Shown here in pieces: positions 43,736 to 54,575 of a DNA stretch of 64,000 nt. Position 1 is the first letter of the stretch, and the number at the start of each line of letters is the position of its first letter. The stretch lies in contig NZ_JBFATZ010000006.1 of assembly GCF_040678635.1 (NCBI RefSeq), forward strand, positions 62,001 through 126,000. Direction: 5' to 3'. This DNA comes from Thermopolyspora sp040678635. GTDB lineage: Bacteria; Actinomycetota; Actinomycetes; Streptosporangiales; Streptosporangiaceae. The notes below the pieces were generated by a model. The model was not told the DNA's origin and made no database searches. It saw only the letters and a program-made list of their open reading frames with translations. Position numbers and translations under genes: made by a program.

Positions 43736-43870
43736 CGTCAGCCCTTCCTCACCTTGCCGTCTCGCCGTCCGGCGAGAATCCCACTCGGTAGGGTACGCCG
43801 TTCCGCAGGTGCCCGTGTCACCAGGCCGGAACCCGCCCGGCTCACGGCGCATCCGTACGGCGCGGCGTCC

Positions 43871-43899
43871 TTTACAAAGTAAGTCAACGGCGGAATACT
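43871..43899 (+). promoter_or_regulatory. tetR promoter with overlapping operator, leaderless transcript
   Basis: TTTACA (43871-43876) and AATACT (43894-43899) are a good -35/-10 pair with a 17-bp spacer; transcription should start at the ATG (43907). The palindrome TTAC-AAA-GTAA overlaps the -35, the expected position for autorepression by the TetR protein. Confidence 0.65.
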
Positions 43900-43906
43900 G
43901 GCCGCC

Positions 43907-44479
43907 ATGCCTGCCAAACGCCCACCGATCCCGTTGTCCCGCGAACGCATCATCGAGGCCGCCCTGCACATCGCCGACGGGCAGGGACTGCGTCGACTGA
44001 CCATGCGCCGCCTCGGGGACGCCCTCCAGGTCGAGGCGATGGCGATCTACCACCATCTGCCCGGCGGCAAGGAGGCGCTGCTCGACGCGCTCGCCGAGCA
44101 CGTCACCACGGTCACGGTCGACGCCGACGGCCTCACCTCCTGGCAGGATCTGGCCCGCGCCTGGGCCCGCGCGAGCCGTACGGCCCTGCTGGAGCACCCG
44201 GGGGTGCTGGCGCTCGCCATGACCAAACCCGCCCGGGGCCGCGCGGCGGCGGCGATCCGCGAGCAGACCGACCTGCTCGCCGACGCGGGCCTGCCCGCCC
44301 CCGCCGAGGCGCTGCGCACGATCCGCGCGTACGTGATGGGCAGCGTGGCCCTGGAGGTCCAGCACTCCGGCTGGAGCGGCGAGGCCGTCGAATCCTCCGA
44401 CGAGGCCGTCGCCGCCTTCGAGCAGGGCCTCGACGCCGTTCTCACCGGTCTTGCCGCCGGCGCCGCGGCGTCGGTCTGA
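43907..44479 (+). CDS. TetR-family regulator (TetR_C domain type)
   Basis: A 190-aa repressor. Residues 13-58 are the TetR HTH (LSRERIIEAALHIADGQGL, LGDALQVEAMAIYHHL). The C-terminal part (ALLDALAEHVTTV, WARASRTALLEHPGVLALA, IRAYVMGSVALEVQHS) resembles the TetR/TetR_C ligand domain group. No ribosome-binding site is present; the transcript is probably leaderless. A TTTACAAAGTAA palindrome over its promoter is the likely operator. No adjacent transporter is divergently encoded, so its main target may lie elsewhere; two near-identical sequence copies occur at 12277 and 38337. Confidence 0.9.
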   Translation: MPAKRPPIPLSRERIIEAALHIADGQGLRRLTMRRLGDALQVEAMAIYHHLPGGKEALLDALAEHVTTVTVDADGLTSWQDLARAWARASRTALLEHPGVLALAMTKPARGRAAAAIREQTDLLADAGLPAPAEALRTIRAYVMGSVALEVQHSGWSGEAVESSDEAVAAFEQGLDAVLTGLAAGAAASV

Positions 44480-44688
44480 CGGCGTTCCGCACGCCCGGCG
44501 CGGTTCGCCGAAATCCGGGAAACGAGGGCGAAAGTCGATCTACACTGGGCCCACTCGCCGCGGCCATCACCCGGCGGGAACGGGGCGATACGCGCCCGGG
44601 GACGACGCCGGCCTGGAGAAACGTAACCGATCGTTTATCAGTCTGGCGGCGTGTTGAGCCCGGTCCGTTATCCTCCATGAGGCACGCT

Positions 44689-44704
44689 TGTGTTCTAGAT
44701 CACA
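44689..44704 (+). promoter_or_regulatory. Crp-like binding site
   Basis: TGTGTTCTAGATCACA matches TGTGA-N6-TCACA with one change and is flanked by T and A that extend the symmetry. Actinobacterial Crp/Cmr proteins use this consensus. Confidence 0.5.
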
Positions 44705-44801
44705 CAATGGCGGTCATCGACCTGGACAGACTCCGGCCAGACGCCCTTCCGGGCGGCACGGAACCCTCCAAACGGACTATGTCCGCCAAAAGCGGTGACG
44801 C

Positions 44802-44838
44802 CCCACACTTGAATCTGTCAATGTGTGGTTCGCCACAC
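44802..44838 (+). promoter_or_regulatory. Competing hairpins in the DUF5999 leader
   Basis: GTGTGG (44823-44828) can pair with CCACAC downstream (44833-44838), closing a TTCG tetraloop, or with CCACAC upstream (44802-44807), where TTGA/TCAA lengthens the stem. Only one can form at a time, 22 bp before the GGAGG of the next gene. Confidence 0.45.
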
Positions 44839-44872
44839 TCACCACGGGATAGAGAAAACGGAGGCACGCCCT

Positions 44873-45073
44873 ATGTGCCCGCACGAGCCGTCCTGTCCGT
44901 CGGCGGACGCAGCGGACCGCGAGGCAGCACGTACGATCGCCGCGCACCCGGAGCAGGGCTGGAGCCTGCTCTGCAACGGTGTCGTCCTGTTCGAGGACAC
45001 CGGCGAACTGCTGCCCAACGGATCGGCCATCGCACCACACCGCCCGACCGACCTGGCGGTCAACGCCGCCTGA
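44873..45073 (+). CDS. DUF5999 family small protein
   Basis: A 66-aa protein, MCPHEPSCPSADAADREAA followed by HPEQGWSLLCNGVVLFEDTGELLPNG and HRPTDLAV. The sequence is highly conserved in Streptomyces and relatives as a small Cys/His-containing protein (here Cys2, Cys8 and a third Cys in LLCNG), perhaps metal-binding; no function is known to me. GGAGG eight bases upstream supports the ATG. A structured leader and a Crp-like site precede it. Confidence 0.85.
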   Translation: MCPHEPSCPSADAADREAARTIAAHPEQGWSLLCNGVVLFEDTGELLPNGSAIAPHRPTDLAVNAA

Positions 45074-45527
45074 CACCTCCACGGCCCAGTGCCGGCGGAC
45101 ACGTGTCCGGGGGGCGAACACCACCGGGCGAACACCACCGGGGGAACACTTCGGGGAGCGCAACCGGGGGCAAGACCGGGGGCAGGGAAACGGGGAGATG
45201 GCTACCAGCGGGGAACCCGAACGCGGGGACACCCGAACGGACATGGCCGCATCCGTGCCATGGTCCGGCTGGCCATCCCACCCGGCCCCTTCGGTGACGC
45301 CTCTCGTCACCTCACTTCACGACCGCCCCGCCACGATCTACACGGCGAGCGGATCGGCGTTCTGGCCCACGCCTTCTCCGGGCCGTTCCCGGCCCTTTCC
45401 GGCCACAGCACCCGCGCGGTCCCGTACGAGCCCCACATCCACCGGGTCCTTCCGCCGACCGCCGAAGCCCCGCAGACCATTGCTGCATTCCCCAAGGAAG
45501 CCGCACACCCGGGAGCCTCAGCGCGGG
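45074..45527. other. 454-bp region with palindrome and short repeats
   Basis: No supported gene. It contains a 14-bp perfect palindrome CGGACACGTGTCCG (45096-45109), two tandem 15-bp units GGCGAACACCACCGG (about 45112-45141) followed by a degenerate third, and purine-rich G-tracts to 45200. The rest is ordinary GC-rich sequence. Confidence 0.5.
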
Positions 45528-46127
45528 TCACCTCACAGGGGTGAAGGCGCGAAGCCACTCGGCAACGATGCCGCCGACGCGGGCCGGGTCCTTCTTCAGC
45601 TCGTGTCCCTCGCCGGGGAGCACCACCACGCGGGAGGCGTCCGCGGGGTCCGGGACGCCGAACGGGTCACGGTCGCCGTTGACGACCAGGACCTCCACGC
45701 CCGCGCCGCGCAGTTCCTCCGCCCGGGAGCGCTCCGGTCGGCCCGGCGGGTGCAGCGGGAAGGCCAGCGCGACCACGCCGACGGCGCCGACCGCGAGGGC
45801 CGTCCGGCAGGCCACCCGCGCCCCGTTGCTGCGGCCACCCTGGATCAGCGGAAGTCCGGGGTACCTTGCGCGCAATTCGGCGAGCACCGTTGTCCACGCC
45901 TCGTCCTGACGGGCCGCCGAACCGGGCGCGCGGGCGCCCGCCACGCGGAAGGGCTGGACGACCCGGGCCACCGTGCCCCCTGCGGCCAGCACGGCATCCC
46001 GTACGGCCAGCAGATCGGGCGCATCCACTCCCCCACCCGACCCATGCGTGAGCACCATGAGCAACCGGGCGTCGGCCGCCTCGTCGACATACACGTATGC
46101 GGGGCCGCGCTCGGTCGCTATCTCCAT
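45528..46127 (-). CDS. Alpha/beta-hydrolase (KANL3/Tex30-like)
   Basis: A 199-aa small alpha/beta hydrolase. LMVLTHGSGGGVDAPDL gives the oxyanion region, GGRSNGARVACRTA the nucleophile elbow (G-x-S-x-G variant, GRSNG), VLVVNGDRDPFG the acid aspartate and LPGEGHELKK the catalytic histidine. The family (dienelactone-hydrolase related) has no settled substrate in bacteria. The gene starts with ATG and is transcribed alone. Confidence 0.88.
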   Translation of the reverse strand: MEIATERGPAYVYVDEAADARLLMVLTHGSGGGVDAPDLLAVRDAVLAAGGTVARVVQPFRVAGARAPGSAARQDEAWTTVLAELRARYPGLPLIQGGRSNGARVACRTALAVGAVGVVALAFPLHPPGRPERSRAEELRGAGVEVLVVNGDRDPFGVPDPADASRVVVLPGEGHELKKDPARVGGIVAEWLRAFTPVR

Positions 46128-46383
46128 GCCGGGGTCTCCATGCCCAGCAGGTTACCGGCCACGAACGCGAACACCCGCGAGTGACGCCTCTCCGCCCCGA
46201 ACGCCCTGTCCGAACACGCCGTCGCACGTCCGGACCTGAGCGCCCGTCCTGGACACACACCGACGGCACCCGTCACGAACGGTCCGCCGCTCCCTCGCGC
46301 GCGGCCGTTCTCCGCCTGAGGTGGGAGTCTCACCCCTCCCGCTGGAGGATGTCATAGGGATGTGTTTGCCCTATGTTGAGGGC

Positions 46384-46746
46384 ATGCCCGACAATACGGT
46401 GCCCCGCGACGAGCTGCGCGCCACCCTCGACGCCCGACGCGAACTCGGCGAAGACTACGAGCCAGCGCTCGTGGAGTCGTTCCTCGACCGACTGGAGGCC
46501 GGCATCGCCGCCCGGGTCAAGGCCGAGGTCGACGCCCGCGCCTCCGATCCGTCGCCGAAGGACAAGCAGGACGTCGACCCGTCCATCCCCATCGCCCTCG
46601 GTTCCCTCGGCATCGGCATCCCCCTGACCGCGATCGCGGCCGGCAACGCGGGCTTCTCCGGGCTGCTGCTGGCCTGGGGCGGCATCGTCGCCATCAACGT
46701 CGCCTACGCCCTCAGCCGCGGCCGGAGGCGGGGCCGGGGCTACTGA
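46384..46746 (+). CDS. Small two-helix membrane protein
   Basis: A 120-aa protein. Residues 1-65 are a charged helical segment (RDELRATLDARRELGEDYEP, ESFLDRLEAGIAARVKAEVD), followed by two hydrophobic helices (IPIALGSLGIGIPLTAIAAG and SGLLLAWGGIVAINVAYAL) and a basic end RGRRRGRGY. This layout occurs in many uncharacterised actinobacterial proteins. TATGTT seven bases upstream of the ATG may be a -10 element of a leaderless message; an ATG at 46360 is in frame. No function can be given. Confidence 0.78.
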   Translation: MPDNTVPRDELRATLDARRELGEDYEPALVESFLDRLEAGIAARVKAEVDARASDPSPKDKQDVDPSIPIALGSLGIGIPLTAIAAGNAGFSGLLLAWGGIVAINVAYALSRGRRRGRGY

Positions 46747-46774
46747 TCGGAACCGGACGCCCAGGATCGCCGCG

Positions 46775-47578
46775 TCAGACGGCGCCGCGCTCCAAGCGGA
46801 GCCGGACCTCGTGGGAGAGGCGCTCGTCGGCGTGTTCCAGGCCGTAGCGCCACACCGCCTCGGCGTCGGCGTCACGGCCGCGCAGGGGCAGGGTTCGGGC
46901 GAGCAGTTCGATGGCGAGGGCGTCGGTCTCGGGGTCGGAGCCCTCCTCGACAGCGCCGGCGAACTGGCCGCAGGCCATGTCGAGATGGGCGAGGCCGAGC
47001 AGGACGCGCAGGCGCGGCGCCTCGGCGACGCCGGGGGTCTCCAGCGCCTCCATGAGCACGTCGGCGGCCTCTCCGGCCTCCCCCTCCTCAAGCAGGTACT
47101 CGGCCAGGTCCTGGGCCGCGCGCGAGGCCACCTCCGGATCGGCGGTGGCCAGGGCGGCCCGCAGGTGCGTTTGCGCCGTCTCGCCGTCCCCCTCTCGTAC
47201 CGCGAGGCGGGCCAGCGCCATGTGCGCCGTCGGCAGGTAGGCGGGCGTACCCACGCCGACGACGGCCTGCCAGGCCGCCCTGGCCTGGTCCCACCGTCCG
47301 TCGCGTTCGAAGCCCTGGGCGAGGTGGCAGGCGCCCTGCGCCGCGTACTCGGGGTGGCCGCTGGCGAGGGCGGCTCGTGCCGCCGCGCGGGCACCCTCGT
47401 GGTCGCCGCGATGCTCCAGCACCACGGCCAGCCCGACGGCCGCCTGCGCCTGGTCGGGGTCGTCCCGCCGCCCGGCCAGAGGGGCCAGGATCGCCTCGGC
47501 GCCGGCGAGGTCGCCGGCTTCGGCGAGGCGTTTTGCCTCGTCCAGCGACCGTCCCGGGCGTAATTCCTGGGCCGTCAT
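46775..47578 (-). CDS. Tetratricopeptide-repeat protein
   Basis: A 267-aa soluble protein made almost entirely of helical repeats of TPR type (SLDEAKRLAEAGDLAGAEAIL, GLAVVLEHRGDHEGARAAARAAL, CHLAQGFERDGRWDQARAAWQA, LARLAVREGDGETAQTHLRAAL, AEYLLEEGEAGEAADVLMEAL). It probably mediates protein contacts. There is no signal peptide. It converges with the small membrane protein 28 bp away. No partner is indicated by the context. Confidence 0.85.
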   Translation of the reverse strand: MTAQELRPGRSLDEAKRLAEAGDLAGAEAILAPLAGRRDDPDQAQAAVGLAVVLEHRGDHEGARAAARAALASGHPEYAAQGACHLAQGFERDGRWDQARAAWQAVVGVGTPAYLPTAHMALARLAVREGDGETAQTHLRAALATADPEVASRAAQDLAEYLLEEGEAGEAADVLMEALETPGVAEAPRLRVLLGLAHLDMACGQFAGAVEEGSDPETDALAIELLARTLPLRGRDADAEAVWRYGLEHADERLSHEVRLRLERGAV

Positions 47579-47714
47579 CGAGGTCCCCCTCCACAAACGA
47601 TCTCCAGGATCTTAACGGCCCCGGCCCCGCGCACGCCCGGCACACGCCGATTTTCGTCAGATGTGCTATGAATCGCCGCGCGCCGCCCCCTGCTCCGATC
47701 GGCGGGTGCCGCGA

Positions 47715-48014
47715 TCACGGGTCGATCAGTTCGAGGCTCACGGTCGCGATGTCCCCGATGTCGAGCGCCTCGGCCGTGCGGACGGCGCGCTTGATGGGCA
47801 GCACGTAGGCACCGCGCCCGGAGTCCGGGAAGATCGACGTCGTCCAGGTGGTGCCGCCGACGGTGACGCGCACCCGCCGCGAGCCGAAGCCGCGTCGCGG
47901 CCCGGCCAGGTCGTCGATCTCCTCGGACGCGTCCACCGGCAGGCTGACGAAGGTCCAGGTGTCAGCGCGGCGGGCGTCCCACAACCACAGCTCGGCGTCG
48001 AATTCGACCTTCAC
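47715..48014 (-). CDS. DUF1905 domain protein
   Basis: A 99-aa protein consisting of one DUF1905 beta-barrel: FDAELWLWDARRADTWTFVSLP, RRGFGSRRVRVTVGGTTWTTSIFP and YVLPIKRAVRTAEALDIGD, ending LELIDP. The family has about 80-100 residues and sometimes carries an additional YdeI domain that is absent here; its function is unknown. The GTG at 48014 is used as start. Upstream is a short repetitive stretch and the divergent MarR gene. Confidence 0.85.
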   Translation of the reverse strand: MKVEFDAELWLWDARRADTWTFVSLPVDASEEIDDLAGPRRGFGSRRVRVTVGGTTWTTSIFPDSGRGAYVLPIKRAVRTAEALDIGDIATVSLELIDP

Positions 48015-48048
48015 CCCGCCAGCATGGCACGCGGCACCGACAGTCTCC

Positions 48049-48140
48049 GCCGTCACACCCCGCCCTCCGCCGTCACACCACATCCTCCTCCGCCGCACCA
48101 CATCCTCCGCCGCCGCACCACGCCCTCCGCCGCCGCACCA
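48049..48140. repeat. Short GC-rich minisatellite
   Basis: Four to five imperfect units of ~17-20 bp with the core CTCCGCCG(C/T)CACACCA and CGCCGCACCACATCCTC. Located between the DUF1905 and MarR genes; no protein-coding signal. Confidence 0.65.
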
Positions 48141-48212
48141 GGTCGCAGGCGGCTGGGCCGTGCCCGGCGTACGACCGCCCGCCGCCCGGGGGCCCCACGA
48201 ACGCATACATCA

Positions 48213-48232
48213 GCAGTTGATATAAGTTGCTT
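48213..48232 (+). promoter_or_regulatory. Candidate MarR operator/promoter
   Basis: AGCAGTTGATATAAGTTGCT is partly symmetric (AGCA ... TGCT, with a TATA-like centre) and ends directly before the marR start codon, so the repressor could block its own, probably leaderless, transcript. Confidence 0.45.
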
Positions 48233-48751
48233 ATGGATTTGCCGTCACCGGTCGACGAGCTGGAGCTGGCGGCGGGACTGGGGCGTGTCAGCACCCTGAT
48301 GCGCTCGCTGAGCTTCCCCCGCGACCTGTCGATGACCACCGCATCGACCCTCGCCTCGCTGGAGCGCTTCGGGCCTTGCCGCCTCACCGAGCTCGCGAAC
48401 CTGGAAGGGGTCTCGCAGCCGGCCATGACCCAGATCGTGTCCCGCTTGGAGCGGGACGGGCTCGCCGAGCGGCACAGCGAGCCCACCGACGGGCGCGTGG
48501 TCGTCGTGCGCATCACCGAGGCCGGGCTCGCCGAGCTGGTCCGGCGCCGTGAGGCGCAGGCCAAGCTGCTCGCCGAGTTGCTGGCCGAGCTGTCCGAGGC
48601 CGACCGGGCCGCCATCGCTGCGGCGCTGCCCGCTCTCAACCGTCTCACCGCCCGGGCGTTCGGGCCCGGGCGGCAGGCCCCCGCGACGGGAAGAGCCGGG
48701 CAGTCCGGCGACCCCGCGAATCACGTCATCGAACCGTCGGAGGATGCATGA
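48233..48751 (+). CDS. MarR-family repressor
   Basis: A 172-aa MarR protein: LTELANLEGVSQPAMTQIVSRLERDGLAERHSEPTDGRVVVVRITEAG is the winged helix (residues ~55-100), framed by dimerisation helices. The last ~30 residues are polar. The chosen start is the ATG at 48233; a TTG six bases earlier is possible. Its stop overlaps the start of an MFS drug exporter (ATGA), a classical repressor-pump pair in which ligand binding relieves repression of both genes. Confidence 0.92.
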   Translation: MDLPSPVDELELAAGLGRVSTLMRSLSFPRDLSMTTASTLASLERFGPCRLTELANLEGVSQPAMTQIVSRLERDGLAERHSEPTDGRVVVVRITEAGLAELVRRREAQAKLLAELLAELSEADRAAIAAALPALNRLTARAFGPGRQAPATGRAGQSGDPANHVIEPSEDA

Positions 48752-50106
48752 CCGACCCCCATCGCTCGCCCCAGCGCGCACCCCACCGCGCACCCCATGG
48801 CGGGCCCCATTCCGCCCCTCATCTCGCGCCGAGCCCGTTTCGTCAGCCCAAGGCCGTCTGGGCGGTGGCCTTCGCGTGCGTCGTCTCGTTCATGGGCATC
48901 GGGCTCGTCGACCCGATCCTGCCCGCCATCTCCTCCGACCTGCACGCGACCCCGAGCCAGGTCACGCTGCTGTTCACCAGCTATCTCGTCGTCACGGCGG
49001 TCGCGATGCTGGTCACCGGCTGGGTGTCCAGCCGTATCGGCGCCAAGTGGACGCTGATCGCCGGGCTCGTCCTCATTGTCACGTTCAGCGCGCTCGCCGG
49101 CGCGTCCGACAGCATCGGCGGCATCATCGGCTTCCGCGCCGGCTGGGGTCTCGGCAACGCGCTGTTCATCGCCACCTCGCTGGCCGTCATCGTCGCCGCC
49201 GCCAGCGGTGGCTTCGCCGGGGCCATCATCCTGTACGAGGCCGCGCTCGGCCTCGGCATCGCGGTGGGGCCGCTGCTCGGCGGCCTGCTCGGGCATCTGA
49301 GCTGGCGTGGCCCCTTCTACGGCGTCGCCGTGCTGATGGGGATCGCGCTGCTCGCCACGATCACCCTGCTGCGCCCCCAGCCGAAACCCGCACGCAAGAC
49401 GTCCCTGGCCGACCCGCTGAGGGCGCTGCGTCACCGTGGCCTGCTCATCATGAGCATCACCGCGCTCTGCTACAACTGGGGCTTTTTCACGGTCCTCGGC
49501 TACGCCCCGTTCCCGATGGGCCTCGACGCCATCCAGCTCGGCCTGGTCTTCACCGGCTGGGGCCTGCTCGTGGCGGTGTTCTCGGTGTTCGGCGCCCCGT
49601 GGCTGCAGCGCAGGCTCGGCCTGGCCCCCACCCTGTACGGCAACCTGGCCCTGTTCGCCGTCGACGTCTTCGTCATCGCGGCGTTCACCGACTCGCGGGC
49701 GACGCTGGTCACGGCCGTCATCGTCGCGGGCGTCTTCCTCGGCGTGAACAACACCCTCACCACGCAGGCCGTCATGATGGTGTCCCCGGTGGAGCGCCCG
49801 GTGGCGTCGGCCGCGTACGGCTTCGTCCGCTTCATCGGCGGCGGCCTGGCCCCCTTCGCCGCCGGCAAGCTCGCCGAGCACTACAACATCCACGTGCCGT
49901 TCCTCATCGGCGGCTGCGCGATCCTGCTCTCCATCGGGATCCTGGCCCTCGGCCACCGCAACCTCGCCGAGGCCGAGCGCAACCAGGCCGCGGCCGACGC
50001 CCCCGCCACCGACGCCCCCGCCACCGACGCCCCCGCCACCGACGCCGACGACCGCGAGGCGCGGCTCGTCGAGGCCGCCGAGATCGAGTCGGGCGCAGCG
50101 TCCTGA
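48748..50106 (+). CDS. MFS drug exporter controlled by MarR
   Basis: A 452-aa transporter of the DHA type with about twelve helices. Motifs include MGIGLVDPILPAISSDLHATP (helix 1), VTGWVSSRIGAKWTLIAGL (loop 2-3 motif A) and EAALGLGIAVGPLLGGLLG (motif C of antiporters). The N-terminus is a Pro/His/Ala repeat (HRAPHGGPHSAPH) and the C-terminus has three copies of APATD from a 15-bp tandem repeat (49996-50042). It overlaps marR by 4 bp. It likely extrudes toxic compounds by proton antiport. Confidence 0.92.
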   Translation: MTDPHRSPQRAPHRAPHGGPHSAPHLAPSPFRQPKAVWAVAFACVVSFMGIGLVDPILPAISSDLHATPSQVTLLFTSYLVVTAVAMLVTGWVSSRIGAKWTLIAGLVLIVTFSALAGASDSIGGIIGFRAGWGLGNALFIATSLAVIVAAASGGFAGAIILYEAALGLGIAVGPLLGGLLGHLSWRGPFYGVAVLMGIALLATITLLRPQPKPARKTSLADPLRALRHRGLLIMSITALCYNWGFFTVLGYAPFPMGLDAIQLGLVFTGWGLLVAVFSVFGAPWLQRRLGLAPTLYGNLALFAVDVFVIAAFTDSRATLVTAVIVAGVFLGVNNTLTTQAVMMVSPVERPVASAAYGFVRFIGGGLAPFAAGKLAEHYNIHVPFLIGGCAILLSIGILALGHRNLAEAERNQAAADAPATDAPATDAPATDADDREARLVEAAEIESGAAS

Positions 50107-50189
50107 GCCTCACCCGCACGGCGGGCTCACTCCGCCATCGGAAGATCGACGAAGGTGCGTACGTCCGCGCGGCGGCGCGCCCGCGACAC

Positions 50190-50226
50190 CGCCCGTGGCG
50201 TACCCGATCCAGGTACGCCACGGGCG
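50190..50226. terminator. Very stable bidirectional terminator
   Basis: CGCCCGTGGCGTACC and GGTACGCCACGGGCG pair perfectly over 15 bp around a 7-nt loop, placed between the convergent MFS and gcvP genes. Confidence 0.9.
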
Positions 50227-50257
50227 AGGGCGGCGCGCCGCCGGTCGCCAAGGCCCG

Positions 50258-53176
<2,919 letters not shown>

Positions 53177-53240
53177 AGGACCTCCAGAGGCGTAGAGACC
53201 CGCGTCCCGATCAGTGCCGGGCGCGAACCGTTTCCGGGTC

Positions 53241-53400
53241 TCCCCCTCTGTCATCGGCACCTGAGAGCTTCGCCCCCGGACAGGGGCTTGCACCTTCGGT
53301 GAGGTGTGCCTGGCGGGCACACCCGCTTTCCAGAGTCGCCTGCCCACGCGGTACGGGTGCCTGAGAGATTCCGGGGATGGTTGCTCCTTCGGCGCCGCGA
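53241..53400 (-). promoter_or_regulatory. Tandem glycine riboswitch
   Basis: On the minus strand both aptamers are complete. The first has GGAGCAACC ... AATCTCTCAGGCACC ... GCAGGCGACTCTGGA; the second, after a short linker, has CACCGAAGGTGCAAGCC ... GCTCTCAGGTGCCGATGACAGAGGGGGA. The CTCTCAGG and GACAGAGGGG elements are hallmarks of the family. It ends about 65 bp before gcvP and is the classical glycine-activated switch of the cleavage system. Confidence 0.95.
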
Positions 53401-53548
53401 TCCCGCTCACCGCTCGCGGCGGCTGCCGGCGTCGCCGACGTGCCGCCCGTCCCGCGACGGGCCCTGCGGCGGGCCCCGCACCGAACTGCGATGGTGGAGC
53501 TGGACGCGGTCTCTCCCGCATGGGGTCAATGGCCGTGCGTTGCCACCC

Positions 53549-53585
53549 TACCCTGTGCTTACCCTGTGCTGTGCCTACCCTGTGC
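53549..53585. repeat. Three copies of TACCCTGTGC
   Basis: Exact 10-bp copies at 53549, 53560 and 53576 between the glycine riboswitch promoter region and the end of the MerR gene; the last overlaps its stop codon. On the minus strand they read GCACAGGGTA, each including a TANNNT-like end. They may be regulator sites for gcvP. Confidence 0.55.
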
Positions 53586-54195
53586 GACGCACCCGTCTTC
53601 GCCGGGCCAACTCATCTCCCGGGTGGTCGCCTTGGGACAAAGGGTCGGCCACCGCGCGCTCCCCGGGCAGCTCGGCGAGCGTGCCCTCCACCTCGCGCCA
53701 GACCCTGCCGAGGGCGATGCCGAACACGCCCTGGCCCCCCTGTAACAGGTCGATCACCTCGTCGGGCGAGGTGCACTCGTAGACGCTCGCGCCGTCGCTC
53801 ATCAGCGTGATCTGCGCCAGGTCGGCGACCCCCCGGTTGCGCAGGTGCTGGACGGCGGTGCGGATCTGCTGCAGCGACACCCCCGTGTCGAGCAGGCGCT
53901 TGACCACTTTGAGCACGATGATGTCGCGGAAGCTGTACAGCCGCTGCGAGCCCGAACCGTGCGCGGCCCGGATGCTCGGCTGCACCAGCTCGGTGCGCGC
54001 CCAGTAGTCGAGCTGCCGGTAGGTGATCCCCGCGGCCGCGCAGGCGACCGGACCGCGGTATCCCATGTCGTCGGGCAGCGCCGAGGGCCGCTCGTCGAAC
54101 AGCAGACCCTGCTCACCCGCGCGCTCCCGTGCCGATTCGCGCTGCGCCGGATCGGGCTGGCCGGCTGTCTTACCTTCGCCGCTGCTGACCGCCAC
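53575..54195 (-). CDS. MerR-family regulator (Rv1830-type)
   Basis: A 206-aa protein. After ~35 polar residues the MerR winged helix appears: GYRGPVACAAAGITYRQLDYWARTELVQPSIR, then QRLYSFRDIIVLKVVKRLLDTGVSLQQIRTAVQHL. A C-terminal part (VYECTSPDEVIDLLQGGQGVFGIALGRVW) is conserved in the family. The start is a GTG with GGAGG upstream. In mycobacteria and Streptomyces the same gene lies between gcvP and the DUF151 nuclease gene, as here. Its mycobacterial relative affects growth and drug response; the precise regulon is not visible. Confidence 0.9.
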   Translation of the reverse strand: MAVSSGEGKTAGQPDPAQRESARERAGEQGLLFDERPSALPDDMGYRGPVACAAAGITYRQLDYWARTELVQPSIRAAHGSGSQRLYSFRDIIVLKVVKRLLDTGVSLQQIRTAVQHLRNRGVADLAQITLMSDGASVYECTSPDEVIDLLQGGQGVFGIALGRVWREVEGTLAELPGERAVADPLSQGDHPGDELARRRRVRRTG

Positions 54196-54575
54196 GCGGA
54201 CCTCCGGCTTTCTCTCATCCCACGGTCTGATCTGGGGGTTCGTGAACTACAACCGTGGTTTCCCTTGCACCGTAGGACCGCGACCAGCGTCAGTCAACGA
54301 TCCCGCCCGGCGCGTCGTGAAGCGTAAATACCCGAAATGAGCCGTCTACCCGGCCGATCGTCACGGCGATTCCCCTCTTCCGCGGCTCATTACCGTAAAA
54401 CCGGCCAAGACTCCCGTACTCCGCCCGATACTATACGCCCGGTACTACACGCCAGTCGCCACGTCAAGTACCCCATGCCCTGTACTCCGTAGTACTCCAT
54501 GCGGAACTCGGCCGAGTACTCCGTCTCGTACCGGAATCCGCTGACCGGCTTTTTGCCCGGCCTTCACTCCGGCCG
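54196..54575 (-). promoter_or_regulatory. 380-bp promoter region with repeated GTACTCC motifs
   Basis: No gene. GTACTCC occurs at 54417, 54482, 54492 and 54516, and several other GTAC-containing variants lie between (for example at 54441 and 54468). On the minus strand these read GGAGTAC and lie upstream of the MerR gene. The density in about 110 bp suggests binding sites for a MerR-type or other regulator. Confidence 0.45.

Larger units (their letters stand above)
44480..44872 (+). other. 393-bp leader region of the DUF5999 gene
   Basis: No other gene is supported. It contains a Crp/FNR-like palindrome (44689-44704), and mutually exclusive hairpins at 44802-44838, both listed separately. 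TACACT at 44541-44546 could be a -10 element. Confidence 0.5.

Noticed and set aside
44677..45297. 206-codon plus-strand frame overlapping DUF5999
   Set aside because: It covers the well-conserved DUF5999 gene in another frame and is mostly Arg/Gly repeats.
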